Assembly: GCF_030541005.1 (NCBI RefSeq)
Contig: NZ_JASSVM010000002.1
Location: 248,001-312,000 of the forward strand
From: Marinobacter sp. SS5-14b
GTDB taxonomy: Bacteria; Pseudomonadota; Gammaproteobacteria; Pseudomonadales; Oleiphilaceae
Direction: 5' to 3'
Length of the DNA stretch: 64,000 nucleotides
A program made the position numbers and the translations under genes. Positions 18,311-28,093 of this stretch are shown piece by piece. The number at the start of each line of letters is the position of its first letter. Position 1 is the first letter of the stretch. The notes beneath the pieces were generated by a model. The model did not search any database, had not been told where the DNA came from, and saw only the letters and a program-made list of their open reading frames with translations.

Positions 18311-19246
18311 TCAGTGCAGCTCCTGTTCGGGCATGAGCACTGGTTTGCCGCCATTAATCAGGTCGTTCACGCTCAGGGCGCGGGTGCCGGGCAGCTGTAC
18401 CGAAGTCACCCGGAGGCTGCCGGTGCCACAGGCGATGTCGATGCCCTCCCGTTCCCGCCGCAGCACGGTACCGGGTGCTTTGTCTCTGTTTTGTGCCAGC
18501 GCCTCGGCCTGATGAATGCGAATGCGCTGATCGCCCAGATCGGTGAAGGTGCCAGGCCAGGGGTTGAAGGCGCGGATCAGCCGTTCAATTTCCGGAGCGC
18601 TGCGGGTCCAGTCGATATGGCCTTCTTCTTTCGACAGTTTGTGGGCGTAGTTGGCCTCGTCGTCGTTCTGGGCCTCACCGGTCAGCTCGCCTTTGCTCAG
18701 GCTGGTCAGCGCCTCGACGATGGCGCTGCCGCCCATCTCGGCCAGGCGGTCGTGCAGGCGGCCGCCGGTGTCGTCCGGGCGTATAGGGGTGCTTGTTTTC
18801 AACAGCATATCGCCGGTATCCAGGCCCACGTCCATCTGCATGATGGTAATGCCGGTTTCGCGGTCACCGGCGGCAATGGCGCGCTGAATGGGCGCTGCAC
18901 CGCGCCAGCGTGGCAACAGGGAGGCGTGGATGTTCAGGCAGCCGTGGGTGGGAATATCCAGAACGGCCTTCGGCAGAATCAGGCCGTAGGCGGCCACGAT
19001 CATTACGTCGGGGTTCAGAGCGGCCAGTTCCTGCTGGGCATCGTCCGGTTTCAGGCTGTCGGGCTGGAATACGGGCAGGCCGGCATCCAGAGCTACCTGC
19101 TTGACCGGGCTGGGCATCAGCTTTCGTCCGCGGCCAGCAGGCCGGTCCGGCTGGCTGTACACGCCCACCACGTTATGGCCGGCGGCGAGTAGAGCTTTAA
19201 GAGCGGTGGCTGCAAAATCCGGTGTTCCGGCAAAAACGATTCGCAC
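18311..19246 (-). CDS. fmt: Methionyl-tRNA formyltransferase
   Basis: 311 aa from a GTG start (MRIVFAGTPDFAATALKALLAAG). The upstream open frame to 19405 has no family resemblance and is non-coding. The formyl-transferase catalytic region NIHASLLPRWRGAAPIQRAI (HxSLLP signature) is at about 109-128, and the C-terminal OB-like tRNA-binding domain is present. It formylates initiator Met-tRNA; its partner def is 82 nt upstream in the same operon. Confidence 0.96.
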   Translation of the reverse strand: MRIVFAGTPDFAATALKALLAAGHNVVGVYSQPDRPAGRGRKLMPSPVKQVALDAGLPVFQPDSLKPDDAQQELAALNPDVMIVAAYGLILPKAVLDIPTHGCLNIHASLLPRWRGAAPIQRAIAAGDRETGITIMQMDVGLDTGDMLLKTSTPIRPDDTGGRLHDRLAEMGGSAIVEALTSLSKGELTGEAQNDDEANYAHKLSKEEGHIDWTRSAPEIERLIRAFNPWPGTFTDLGDQRIRIHQAEALAQNRDKAPGTVLRREREGIDIACGTGSLRVTSVQLPGTRALSVNDLINGGKPVLMPEQELH

Positions 19247-19328
19247 GGTGGTGGTGTCTCTGTGTCGCTGAATACGAAAAAACCGGGTCGCAACCCGGTC
19301 CAGGAATCTGTTCGATGTCGAGTGCCGC

Positions 19329-19832
19329 TCAGGCGCTCTGTTTGTGCTGTTTCTCCAGCTTCTTGCGAATACGGGTTCGCTTGAGCGAGCTGAGGTAATC
19401 CACAAACAGTTTGCCGTTCAGATGGTCCATCTCATGCTGGATACACACGGCCAGCAGGCCGGTCGCCTCCAGAACAAACTCTTCGCCGTTACGATCTCTG
19501 GCGGTGATCCGGCAGTGCTCGATGCGTTTTACATCTTCATAAAAGCCGGGCACCGACAGGCAGCCTTCCTGCATGGCTTCGAGTTCACCATCCAGAACCT
19601 CGACCTTCGGGTTGATGAATACCCGAGGTTCGCTCTTGTCTTCCGACAGGTCCATCACGATGATCTGCTTGTGCACGTTCACCTGAGTGGCCGCCAGGCC
19701 AATGCCGGGGGCATCGTACATGGTCTCGAACATGTCGTCGATCAGTGTTCGGATCTCGTCGGTTACCTCGTCTACCGGCTTGGCAATGGTGCGAAGACGG
19801 GGATCCGGATACTCAAGAATCTCTAAAATCAT
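19329..19832 (-). CDS. def: Peptide deformylase
   Basis: A 167-aa metalloenzyme that removes the N-formyl group from nascent proteins. The three family motifs are intact: GIGLAATQV (about 44-52), EGCLSVPG (about 88-95, Cys metal ligand) and HEMDHLNG (about 133-140, two His ligands and the catalytic Glu). It is the first gene of def-fmt-rsmB-trkA, divergent from the LysM gene. Confidence 0.98.
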   Translation of the reverse strand: MILEILEYPDPRLRTIAKPVDEVTDEIRTLIDDMFETMYDAPGIGLAATQVNVHKQIIVMDLSEDKSEPRVFINPKVEVLDGELEAMQEGCLSVPGFYEDVKRIEHCRITARDRNGEEFVLEATGLLAVCIQHEMDHLNGKLFVDYLSSLKRTRIRKKLEKQHKQSA

Positions 19833-20131
19833 AGTGCTCTGGCTTCTCTGAAATGCGACGGCGGTCTGCGCAAATTTTCTTCACGAATCTATTATGAAGA
19901 AAGTGTGATGTTTCTATTATCCGATAAATTACCGATTGAGTACAAACTGATCAGTTAATAGTTAAAATCTTTCGGTCGTTCTACAGAATTCACTGGAAGA
20001 ACAAAAGATAACATCACAAATTCCCGGACTTCTTCTATAGTAACGGGAATAACATCGTAATAAGCTGCAAAAAGACTGCGGTGATATTACCGAACGCAAA
20101 GAATCAAGGCACGCGATCAAGGATACAGACA
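19833..20131. promoter_or_regulatory. Divergent AT-rich promoter region between def and the LysM gene
   Basis: About 300 nt without a gene. A weak plus-strand promoter candidate is TTGAGT (19936-19941), 17-bp spacer, TAGTTA (19959-19964). The remainder is AT-rich with no clear dyad. It presumably drives both def (-) and the LysM gene (+). AAGGAT at 20119-20124 is the Shine-Dalgarno of the latter. Confidence 0.4.
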
Positions 20132-21145
20132 ATGAGGAAACTGTTGTACGCTCTGGCAGCCACTGCGCTGCTGTTTACCTCCTGGGCCCAGGCACAACCG
20201 GAGTTCAAGGCTGATCATCCTGAGCGTTACACCGTCGTCAAAGGGGATACCCTTTGGGACATTTCAGGGCGCTTCCTGAACAACCCCTGGTACTGGCCGG
20301 AAATCTGGCACGTCAACCCGCAGGTGGCCAACCCTCACCTGATCTATCCGGGTGACCGTCTGGCGCTGGTATACATCGACGGCAAGCCACGGATCACCAA
20401 AGTCGCTACCGGTGATGTAAAGCTGTCTCCTCAGATTCGTTCCGAAGCCATTGATACTCCGATTCCGGCGATTCCGCTGGATGCCATTGCCAGCTTCCTG
20501 ACCGACACCCGCATCGTGACGCCAGAAGAACTCAACGGTGCACCCTATGTGCTTGAGGGTGAAGACGGCCGCATCATTACCGGCGCTGGTGACAAGATCT
20601 ACGCCCGTGGTGAAAAGCCGGCGGACCGCGTTGGGGTGTTTCGTCGCAGCAAAGAGTTTGTTGATCCGGATACCGGTGAGTTTCTGGGCCTGGAGGCCCG
20701 CAGCATCGCTCGCGGTAACGTGGCGGCCGAAAACGGTGACGTGCTGACGGTGAACCTGACCCGCTCCAGCGAAGAAGTTCGCATTGCTGACCGCCTGCTG
20801 GTAAACGAAGATCGCCGCCTGACCACCAACTTTGTACCCAGCTCTCCGGACTCAAAGATCGAAGGCAAAATGATTTCCGTCGACGGCGGTGTTAATCAGA
20901 TTGGCCAGTACAATGTGGTCGCCATTAACCGCGGTGAGCGCGAAGGCCTGAAGGCCGGTAACGTGATGGCCGTGTTGAAGAGCGGCAATCTGGTGCGTGA
21001 CCCGGTAACGGGTGAAACCATCGAGCTGCCCTCCGAGCGTGCGGGACTGCTGATGGTGTTCCAGGTGTATGAAAAAATGAGCTATGGTCTGGTGCTTAAG
21101 GCGACCCGGCCGCTGTCGGTGGGTGACAAGGTGGTTAACCCCTGA
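20132..21145 (+). CDS. LysM domain protein, periplasmic or cell-wall associated
   Basis: 337 aa from the ATG at 20132, preceded by AAGGAT; the frame extends upstream without support. A Sec signal peptide (MRKLLYALAATALLFTSWAQAQ, cleavage after AQA) is followed by a LysM peptidoglycan-binding module: RYTVVKGDTLWDISGRFLNNPWYWPEIWHVNPQ... with IYPGDRLAL. The remaining 250 residues form a conserved domain of unknown function. Location opposite def and before dprA matches pseudomonads (PA0020-like). It probably has a cell-envelope role. Confidence 0.9.
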   Translation: MRKLLYALAATALLFTSWAQAQPEFKADHPERYTVVKGDTLWDISGRFLNNPWYWPEIWHVNPQVANPHLIYPGDRLALVYIDGKPRITKVATGDVKLSPQIRSEAIDTPIPAIPLDAIASFLTDTRIVTPEELNGAPYVLEGEDGRIITGAGDKIYARGEKPADRVGVFRRSKEFVDPDTGEFLGLEARSIARGNVAAENGDVLTVNLTRSSEEVRIADRLLVNEDRRLTTNFVPSSPDSKIEGKMISVDGGVNQIGQYNVVAINRGEREGLKAGNVMAVLKSGNLVRDPVTGETIELPSERAGLLMVFQVYEKMSYGLVLKATRPLSVGDKVVNP

Positions 21146-21217
21146 TGCGATTGAGTGCTGCGTAATCTGAGCGGCAAACGCATCGGTTAGCGCCGGTGTG
21201 TGATGTTAGCAGAACAG

Positions 21218-21245
21218 AATGGCCGGGCCGGAGCGCCCGGCCATT
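21218..21245 (+). terminator. Strong hairpin terminator after the LysM gene
   Basis: AATGGCCGGGC and GCCCGGCCATT form a perfect 11-bp stem with a 6-nt loop, followed by GTCATTTTC. It separates the LysM gene from dprA, whose Shine-Dalgarno AAGGA comes 11 nt later. Confidence 0.75.
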
Positions 21246-21265
21246 GTCATTTTCAAGGATGAAAT

Positions 21266-22405
21266 ATGTCAGAACAGGAATTTCTTCAGTCTGAAGCTGG
21301 CCGCTGGCTGGTTCTTTCTCTTCTCCCCCGGTTTGGCCTTCGGGTCCGCGAGCAGGTGCAGGCGAATACCGAAAGCCTGACCGATCTGCTATTGATGAAT
21401 TCCGCTACCCTGAAAGCCATGGGGCTGGGCAGTGAGGCCATTGAGCTGGTGCACGCCTGGCAATCGGATGCTACCGGCCATAGCAAAATCCAGCACGCGC
21501 TCAGTATTCAGCAAGGGTGCCATCAGCACGGCATTGTGATGATCGGCCAGGGTCACCCCGATTTCCCGGACGCACTCAGGCATATCCATAATGCACCTTT
21601 GTTGCTGTACGGCCTTGGTAATACCCGCTTGTTGCAGCAGGATCAGTTGGGTGTGGTTGGCAGCCGCAATGCGACCCGTCAGGGGCTGGACCACGCCCGG
21701 CGTTTTGCGGCGGAACTGAGCAACCGGGGCCTGCTGATAACCAGCGGGCTGGCGCTGGGGATTGATGGTGCCGCCCATGCGGGTGCTCTGGACGCTGGCC
21801 ATCCGACGGTCGCGGTGGTTGGCTGCGGCCTCGACCGGCTGTACCCGGCCCAGCACCGAAAGCTGGCGCATCGGATTGTTGAGAATGGGCTGATTGTGTC
21901 GGAATACCCGCCGGGGACTCAGGCCCGCGCCGCGCACTTTCCCCAGAGAAACCGGATTATCAGTGGCCTGAGCCGTGGCGTGCTGGTGGTCGAGGCGGGC
22001 CTGAAAAGTGGTTCTTTGATCACGGCCAGAACCGCCCTGGAACAGGGGCGTGAGGTGTTTGCCATCCCCGGCTCGGTGCATAGCCCGGTCGCCAGAGGCT
22101 GCCATCATCTGATCAAACAGGGCGCCCGGTTGGTGGAGACCGCGGACGATATTCTGGAAGAGCTGGGCACCTGGTGGTCGATGCAGGAAAAGCCGGCTTC
22201 TGAGCCTTTGAGTGAACCCGAAGTGCCGGATCTGGACACCCGGGAAATCGCGGTGTTCGAGGCTTTGGGGTATGATCCGCAATCGACGGATACACTGAGC
22301 CTGGCGACCGGATTGCCAGCCGATCAGCTGATGCAGGCACTTTTGCTGCTGGAGCTGGAAGGCCTGGCTCATTCCGCCCCTGGCGGCTATCTGCGAGTGC
22401 GCTGA
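21266..22405 (+). CDS. dprA: DNA-processing protein DprA/Smf
   Basis: A 379-aa protein that loads RecA on incoming single-stranded DNA during transformation. The Rossmann-like core contains GVVGSRNATRQGLDHARRFA (about 129-148), GLLITSGLALGIDGAAHAGAL and PQRNRIISGLSRGVLVVEA. A C-terminal winged-helix region ends the protein. The start ATG at 21266 has AAGGATGAA upstream. It is followed at 46 nt by tsaC, a common gene order. Confidence 0.96.
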   Translation: MSEQEFLQSEAGRWLVLSLLPRFGLRVREQVQANTESLTDLLLMNSATLKAMGLGSEAIELVHAWQSDATGHSKIQHALSIQQGCHQHGIVMIGQGHPDFPDALRHIHNAPLLLYGLGNTRLLQQDQLGVVGSRNATRQGLDHARRFAAELSNRGLLITSGLALGIDGAAHAGALDAGHPTVAVVGCGLDRLYPAQHRKLAHRIVENGLIVSEYPPGTQARAAHFPQRNRIISGLSRGVLVVEAGLKSGSLITARTALEQGREVFAIPGSVHSPVARGCHHLIKQGARLVETADDILEELGTWWSMQEKPASEPLSEPEVPDLDTREIAVFEALGYDPQSTDTLSLATGLPADQLMQALLLLELEGLAHSAPGGYLRVR

Positions 22406-22451
22406 ACAGGGTATTTTCATTACTTGATTAATCGGGTTGTGCGATTCTTTT

Positions 22452-24794
<2,343 letters not shown>

Positions 24795-24828
24795 GCCGGG
24801 TGCATCGGCCCCGGCCTGAGGAAAGTCC

Positions 24829-25602
24829 ATGGATATTCTGACCCTTGTAGGGCTGCTTGCCGGGATCCTGATTGTGCTGCTTGCCATGCTGGCAAACGCG
24901 ACAGTAATGACGTTCCTGAATTTCCCGGGCCTCGCCATCGTTCTGGGAGGCACCTTTGCGGTCACTCTGATCAAATTCCGCATGGCGACGGTGGTCAGTG
25001 CCTTCCGGTTGGCGTTCAGGACGGTATTTACCGATCGCTTGCCACGCCCGGCCGCCTTGATCGTCGAGGTAGGCGTTTTGGGGCGCGTGGTACGAAAGGA
25101 AGGAATTCTGGGCCTTGAGAACCACGAGACGGATGATGAATTCCTGAAAAAGGCCATCAATCTGTGCGTTGACGGCCACCCGCCGGAGCTGGTTGAAGAA
25201 GCACTGTTGCAGGAAAGCCAGCAAACGGCCGAGCGTTATGAGGTCGCCGAGCGCGTGTTCCGCGGTATCGGTGAATCCGCGCCGGCCATCGGCATGCTGG
25301 GCACGCTGGTGGGGCTGGTACAGATGCTTAATTCCCTGGATGACCCCTCATCTATCGGCCCGGCTATGGCGGTTGCCTTGCTGACTACGCTCTACGGTGC
25401 CTTTCTTGCTCAGCTGATTGCCCTGCCCCTGGCCGAAAAACTGCAGCTCAAGGCCGAAGATGATGCTCGAAACCAAATGCTGATCATCACGTCTATCAAG
25501 AGCATCATGCGGGGTGAGAATCCTCGGGTCATGACCGAGCTGTTGTCCTCCTATGTGTCTCCGGAGCACCGCACCAACCTTGAGCCCGAAAGGGAGGGCT
25601 GA
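24829..25602 (+). CDS. pomA: Flagellar motor stator protein PomA (MotA family)
   Basis: 257 aa with four predicted transmembrane helices: about 1-22, 27-50, and a pair at about 150-175 and 180-205 with the conserved GMLGTLVGLVQML motif. The cytoplasmic loop holds charged residues such as RVVRKEGILGLE that contact the rotor. It forms an ion channel with PomB. MDILTLVGLLAG and the length resemble sodium-type PomA. pomB starts 3 nt later. Confidence 0.92.
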   Translation: MDILTLVGLLAGILIVLLAMLANATVMTFLNFPGLAIVLGGTFAVTLIKFRMATVVSAFRLAFRTVFTDRLPRPAALIVEVGVLGRVVRKEGILGLENHETDDEFLKKAINLCVDGHPPELVEEALLQESQQTAERYEVAERVFRGIGESAPAIGMLGTLVGLVQMLNSLDDPSSIGPAMAVALLTTLYGAFLAQLIALPLAEKLQLKAEDDARNQMLIITSIKSIMRGENPRVMTELLSSYVSPEHRTNLEPEREG

Positions 25603-25605
25603 GTT

Positions 25606-26439
25606 TTGCAACCGGCCCGGCCACTGAAAAAGAACAGAGCCAAGAAAGGCACTCCGGACTGGATTGTCACCTTTGCTGACCTGGCAACGTTGCTGCTGAC
25701 TTTTTTCATACTTTTGCTCTCGTTTGCGGAAATGGATGTGGAAAAGTACCGCGCCATGGCCAACTCCATGGCCCTGGCGTTTGGCTCCAGCAATGTGGTT
25801 GCCGAGGATGTTGGTGGCTCACCGATTACGCTGGTGGAGTCCGATACCGTGTCATTGCCAGAGCCCTCCGAGTCGTTGCAAGATCAACCCGAATTTATCG
25901 ATGAGCGAACCGAGAAGTCTGAAACCCGGCAGATTCCGGGCGGCGTGCTGGATCTGTCCGCCCGGTTGGTGAGGGAGCTTGAGTCGGAAGTGGCTTCCGA
26001 CACCCTGCACATCAATTACGATCAGGACCAGGTGGTTATCCGGTTTTCCGAGGAAGCCACCTTTCGCTCCGGCGATGCCGCCATCAAGCCAGACATGATC
26101 CCGATCATCGAGCGGGTCGTGGCGGTACTGGCCAGTTGTGACGGCGATGTGGTGGTGTCTGGCCATTCCGATGATCGCCCGATTTCAAGCAGCCAATACC
26201 GCTCCAACTGGGACCTTTCAGCGGCCCGGGCGGTGTCTGTGGTGCATGAACTGGTGCTGAACCGGCAGATCCCCGCAGACCGAGTAGTGGCGGCTGGCCG
26301 GGCTGAAACCCGGCCGCTGGCGGCCAACGACACACCTGAGAACCGCGCCCTCAACCGCCGGGTAGAAATTGCGATCCGCAACCCGGAGTGCGATGGCAGC
26401 GTACCCACCCGAGATTTACCGGTTGAAATTCTTCCCTGA
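25606..26439 (+). CDS. pomB: Flagellar motor stator protein PomB (MotB family, OmpA-like)
   Basis: 277 aa starting at TTG, with GGGAGG upstream. A cytoplasmic Lys-rich N-terminus is followed by one transmembrane helix, DWIVTFADLATLLLTFFILLLSF, in which Asp25 is the ion-binding residue. A linker leads to a C-terminal OmpA-like peptidoglycan-binding domain with VVSGHSDDRPI and NRALNRRVEIAI (about 180-265). It is co-transcribed with pomA and separate from any flagellar cluster here. Confidence 0.92.
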   Translation: MQPARPLKKNRAKKGTPDWIVTFADLATLLLTFFILLLSFAEMDVEKYRAMANSMALAFGSSNVVAEDVGGSPITLVESDTVSLPEPSESLQDQPEFIDERTEKSETRQIPGGVLDLSARLVRELESEVASDTLHINYDQDQVVIRFSEEATFRSGDAAIKPDMIPIIERVVAVLASCDGDVVVSGHSDDRPISSSQYRSNWDLSAARAVSVVHELVLNRQIPADRVVAAGRAETRPLAANDTPENRALNRRVEIAIRNPECDGSVPTRDLPVEILP

Positions 26440-26557
26440 TTGAACGCAGGCTTATGCTTGCAGTGAAGATGCTCATAGTACATTCATATAACTGAAGCAG
26501 ATTCAAAGCCTTATACTGTGCGGCCTATCAGTATTGAAACCATCGGGAGCAGCACCA

Positions 26558-26875
26558 ATGAGCGGACCGGACAAGCCCAAGGTAATTGGCGAAGAATGGA
26601 GTGATGAGCGGGTCAGAAGTTTTCTGGACCTGAAGCCCTGGGACAAGGCAGTTCAGGCGGATTACTTTGTGCTGCTGCGGGCCTACGAGGCAATGCGGGC
26701 TGAGGATTTCGAACGGTTTATCGGGTTTTTTGTGGCAGACGGTCGTGATCTGAACGCCGAAGATGAGCACGGTGAAACCATGCTGGACCGGGTTTCACGG
26801 CACCGCCGCAGCGATGATTATGCCCGCGCTCTGGAAAGTGCCGGAGGGGTAAAACGAGCAAAAGCCGGGGCTTAG
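26558..26875 (+). CDS. PA4642-like conserved small protein
   Basis: A 105-aa cytoplasmic acidic protein, MSGPDKPKVIGEEWSDERVRSFLDL..., matching the PA4642 family of gammaproteobacteria in sequence and size. Function is unknown. GGGAGCAG precedes the ATG at 26558. A hairpin (AAAGCCGG...CCGGCCTTT, imperfect) at its 3' end may terminate it. Its 3' end lies against the truncated hsp20 fragment on the other strand. Confidence 0.8.
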   Translation: MSGPDKPKVIGEEWSDERVRSFLDLKPWDKAVQADYFVLLRAYEAMRAEDFERFIGFFVADGRDLNAEDEHGETMLDRVSRHRRSDDYARALESAGGVKRAKAGA

Positions 26876-27151
26876 ACCGGCCTTTGCTGTCTGGCGCCCA
26901 CCCTGAATGGTCAGTACGCCGTCATGCACGGTGACTTTCACATCTTCCTTGTTCATGCCGGGCAGTTCGGCCTCGACGGTGAAGGCTTCCGGGGTTTCTT
27001 TGATATCGACCGCCGGGGCCCAGTCGCTGCGGCTGAACAGGTCCTTTCCTTCCCGGTCGCCGTTGGTTCGGGCGACACCCAGCATCCGGTTATAGCGGTT
27101 CATCATGTCTTCGAACTCGCTGAACGGACTCCAGCGTGTAATGTTGCTCAT
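26795..27151 (-). pseudogene. 3'-truncated Hsp20/alpha-crystallin small heat-shock protein
   Basis: Residues 1-84 are a normal Hsp20 start: MSNITRWSPFSEFEDMMNRYNRML, then DWAPAVDIKETPEAFTVEAELPGMNKEDVKVTVHDGVLTIQG, the first half of the alpha-crystallin domain. After GVLTIQGGR (near 26900) the family sequence stops. The rest of the open frame (26795-26900) reads antisense through the PA4642-like gene and has no Hsp20 features: no second beta-sandwich half, no IxI tail. Functional members have about 140-150 residues, so this looks like a gene cut by a deletion. The promoter side (CTCCTCC complement, GGAGGAG Shine-Dalgarno) is intact, so a short peptide might still be made. Confidence 0.8.
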
Positions 27152-27297
27152 AAGGAACTCCTCCTGTGACGATTACGAATCTGAGATCTTCATCAGCTTC
27201 GCTCGCGGAACAGCTCCATGCCGGTGGCGCCAGCCGGATGGACTCCGTGAACTTGTGCTATTCAGGAAGATAGGTGCGGTCGGAGAATTTTCAAGGC

Positions 27298-27330
27298 GCC
27301 CCTGATCAGAATTTGATCTAAATCAGGGGC
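27298..27330. terminator. Hairpin downstream of the gamma-carbonic anhydrase gene
   Basis: GCCCCTGAT and ATCAGGGGC form a perfect 9-bp stem with a 15-nt loop, 12 nt after the stop of the minus-strand gene. Only a weak T-rich tail follows on the minus strand. It could also mark the edge of the deleted hsp20 segment. Confidence 0.5.
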
Positions 27331-27341
27331 CGGAAGCGGCT

Positions 27342-27881
27342 CTATTCGGAGGCGTTCAGGTACTCGTCCTTCAACTTCACGTAGTTAGCGGCGGTGTATT
27401 TGAAGAAGGTTTTTTCCTTCTCGTTCAGGGCCCGGGCCTGTTTGCATGGTGAACCCACATACAGATAGCCGGATTCCAGCCGTTTGCCGGGCGGTACCAG
27501 GGTGCCGGCGCCGATGATCACTTCGTCTTCCACCACGGCGCCATCCATGACTGTGCAGCCCATGCCGACCAGTACGCGGCTACCGATGGTGCAGCCGTGC
27601 AGCAGAGCTTTGTGGCCTACGGTGACGTCGTCGCCCAGAATCAGCGGCCAGCCGCCGGGGTTGAAATTGCTGGCGTGGGTGATGTGCAGTACGGAGCCGT
27701 CCTGGATGCTGCAGCGGTCGCCGATGCGGATTTTGTGCATGTCGCCGCGGATGACGGTCATGGGCCAGACGGAGCAGTCTTCGCCCATTTGGACGTCTCC
27801 GATCACCACCGCACTCTCGTCTATCCAGGTCCGCTCGCCAAATTGTGGTGTGGTACCCTTGTGAGTTCGTACATTTGCCAT
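27342..27881 (-). CDS. Gamma-class carbonic anhydrase-like hexapeptide protein (YrdA/PaaY type)
   Basis: 179 aa from the ATG at 27879-27881; the open frame further upstream runs through a hairpin repeat and is not coding. It is a left-handed beta-helix of hexapeptide repeats with the zinc-site pattern of gamma carbonic anhydrases: RGDMHKIRIG, QDGSVLHITHA and TVGHKALLHGC supply the three His. The gene is monocistronic and divergent from prlC, the same neighbourhood seen in relatives. Enzymatic activity is likely but unproven in this subfamily. Confidence 0.9.
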   Translation of the reverse strand: MANVRTHKGTTPQFGERTWIDESAVVIGDVQMGEDCSVWPMTVIRGDMHKIRIGDRCSIQDGSVLHITHASNFNPGGWPLILGDDVTVGHKALLHGCTIGSRVLVGMGCTVMDGAVVEDEVIIGAGTLVPPGKRLESGYLYVGSPCKQARALNEKEKTFFKYTAANYVKLKDEYLNASE

Positions 27882-27918
27882 TACATATACCTTTTGACTG
27901 GCCTCGAATTGAGGGGAA

Positions 27919-28035
27919 GGAGTCTTTGGGAGGAGGGCTTTCCAAAAAACGCTCCTTCGGCACATCCATGTGACGCTTGGGCTCCGCCATCCATGGCTCC
28001 GCACATTTTTGGAAAGCCCTCCTCCCAAAGACTCC
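27919..28035. repeat. Long hairpin element: perfect 30-bp inverted repeat with 57-nt loop
   Basis: Arms 27919-27948 and 28006-28035 are perfectly complementary over 30 bp: a G-rich segment, then GGGCTTTCC, then AAAAA. The arm design resembles the five repeats at 30.5, 30.7, 51.8, 52.0 and 57.4 kb, but the loop differs (contains CGCTCCTTCGGCACATCC). It lies in the intergenic region between the divergent gamma-carbonic anhydrase and prlC genes. Confidence 0.85.
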
Positions 28036-28093
28036 CCCAAGTATTGGAGTTGCCTGAAAGTAACTTAAACCCGTACAGCTGAGAAGGGGACTT

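Noticed and set aside
19246..19405. N-terminal extension of Fmt to 19405
   Set aside because: The extension has no family similarity and reaches into the space next to def; the conserved start RIVFAGTPDF coincides with a GTG at 19246.
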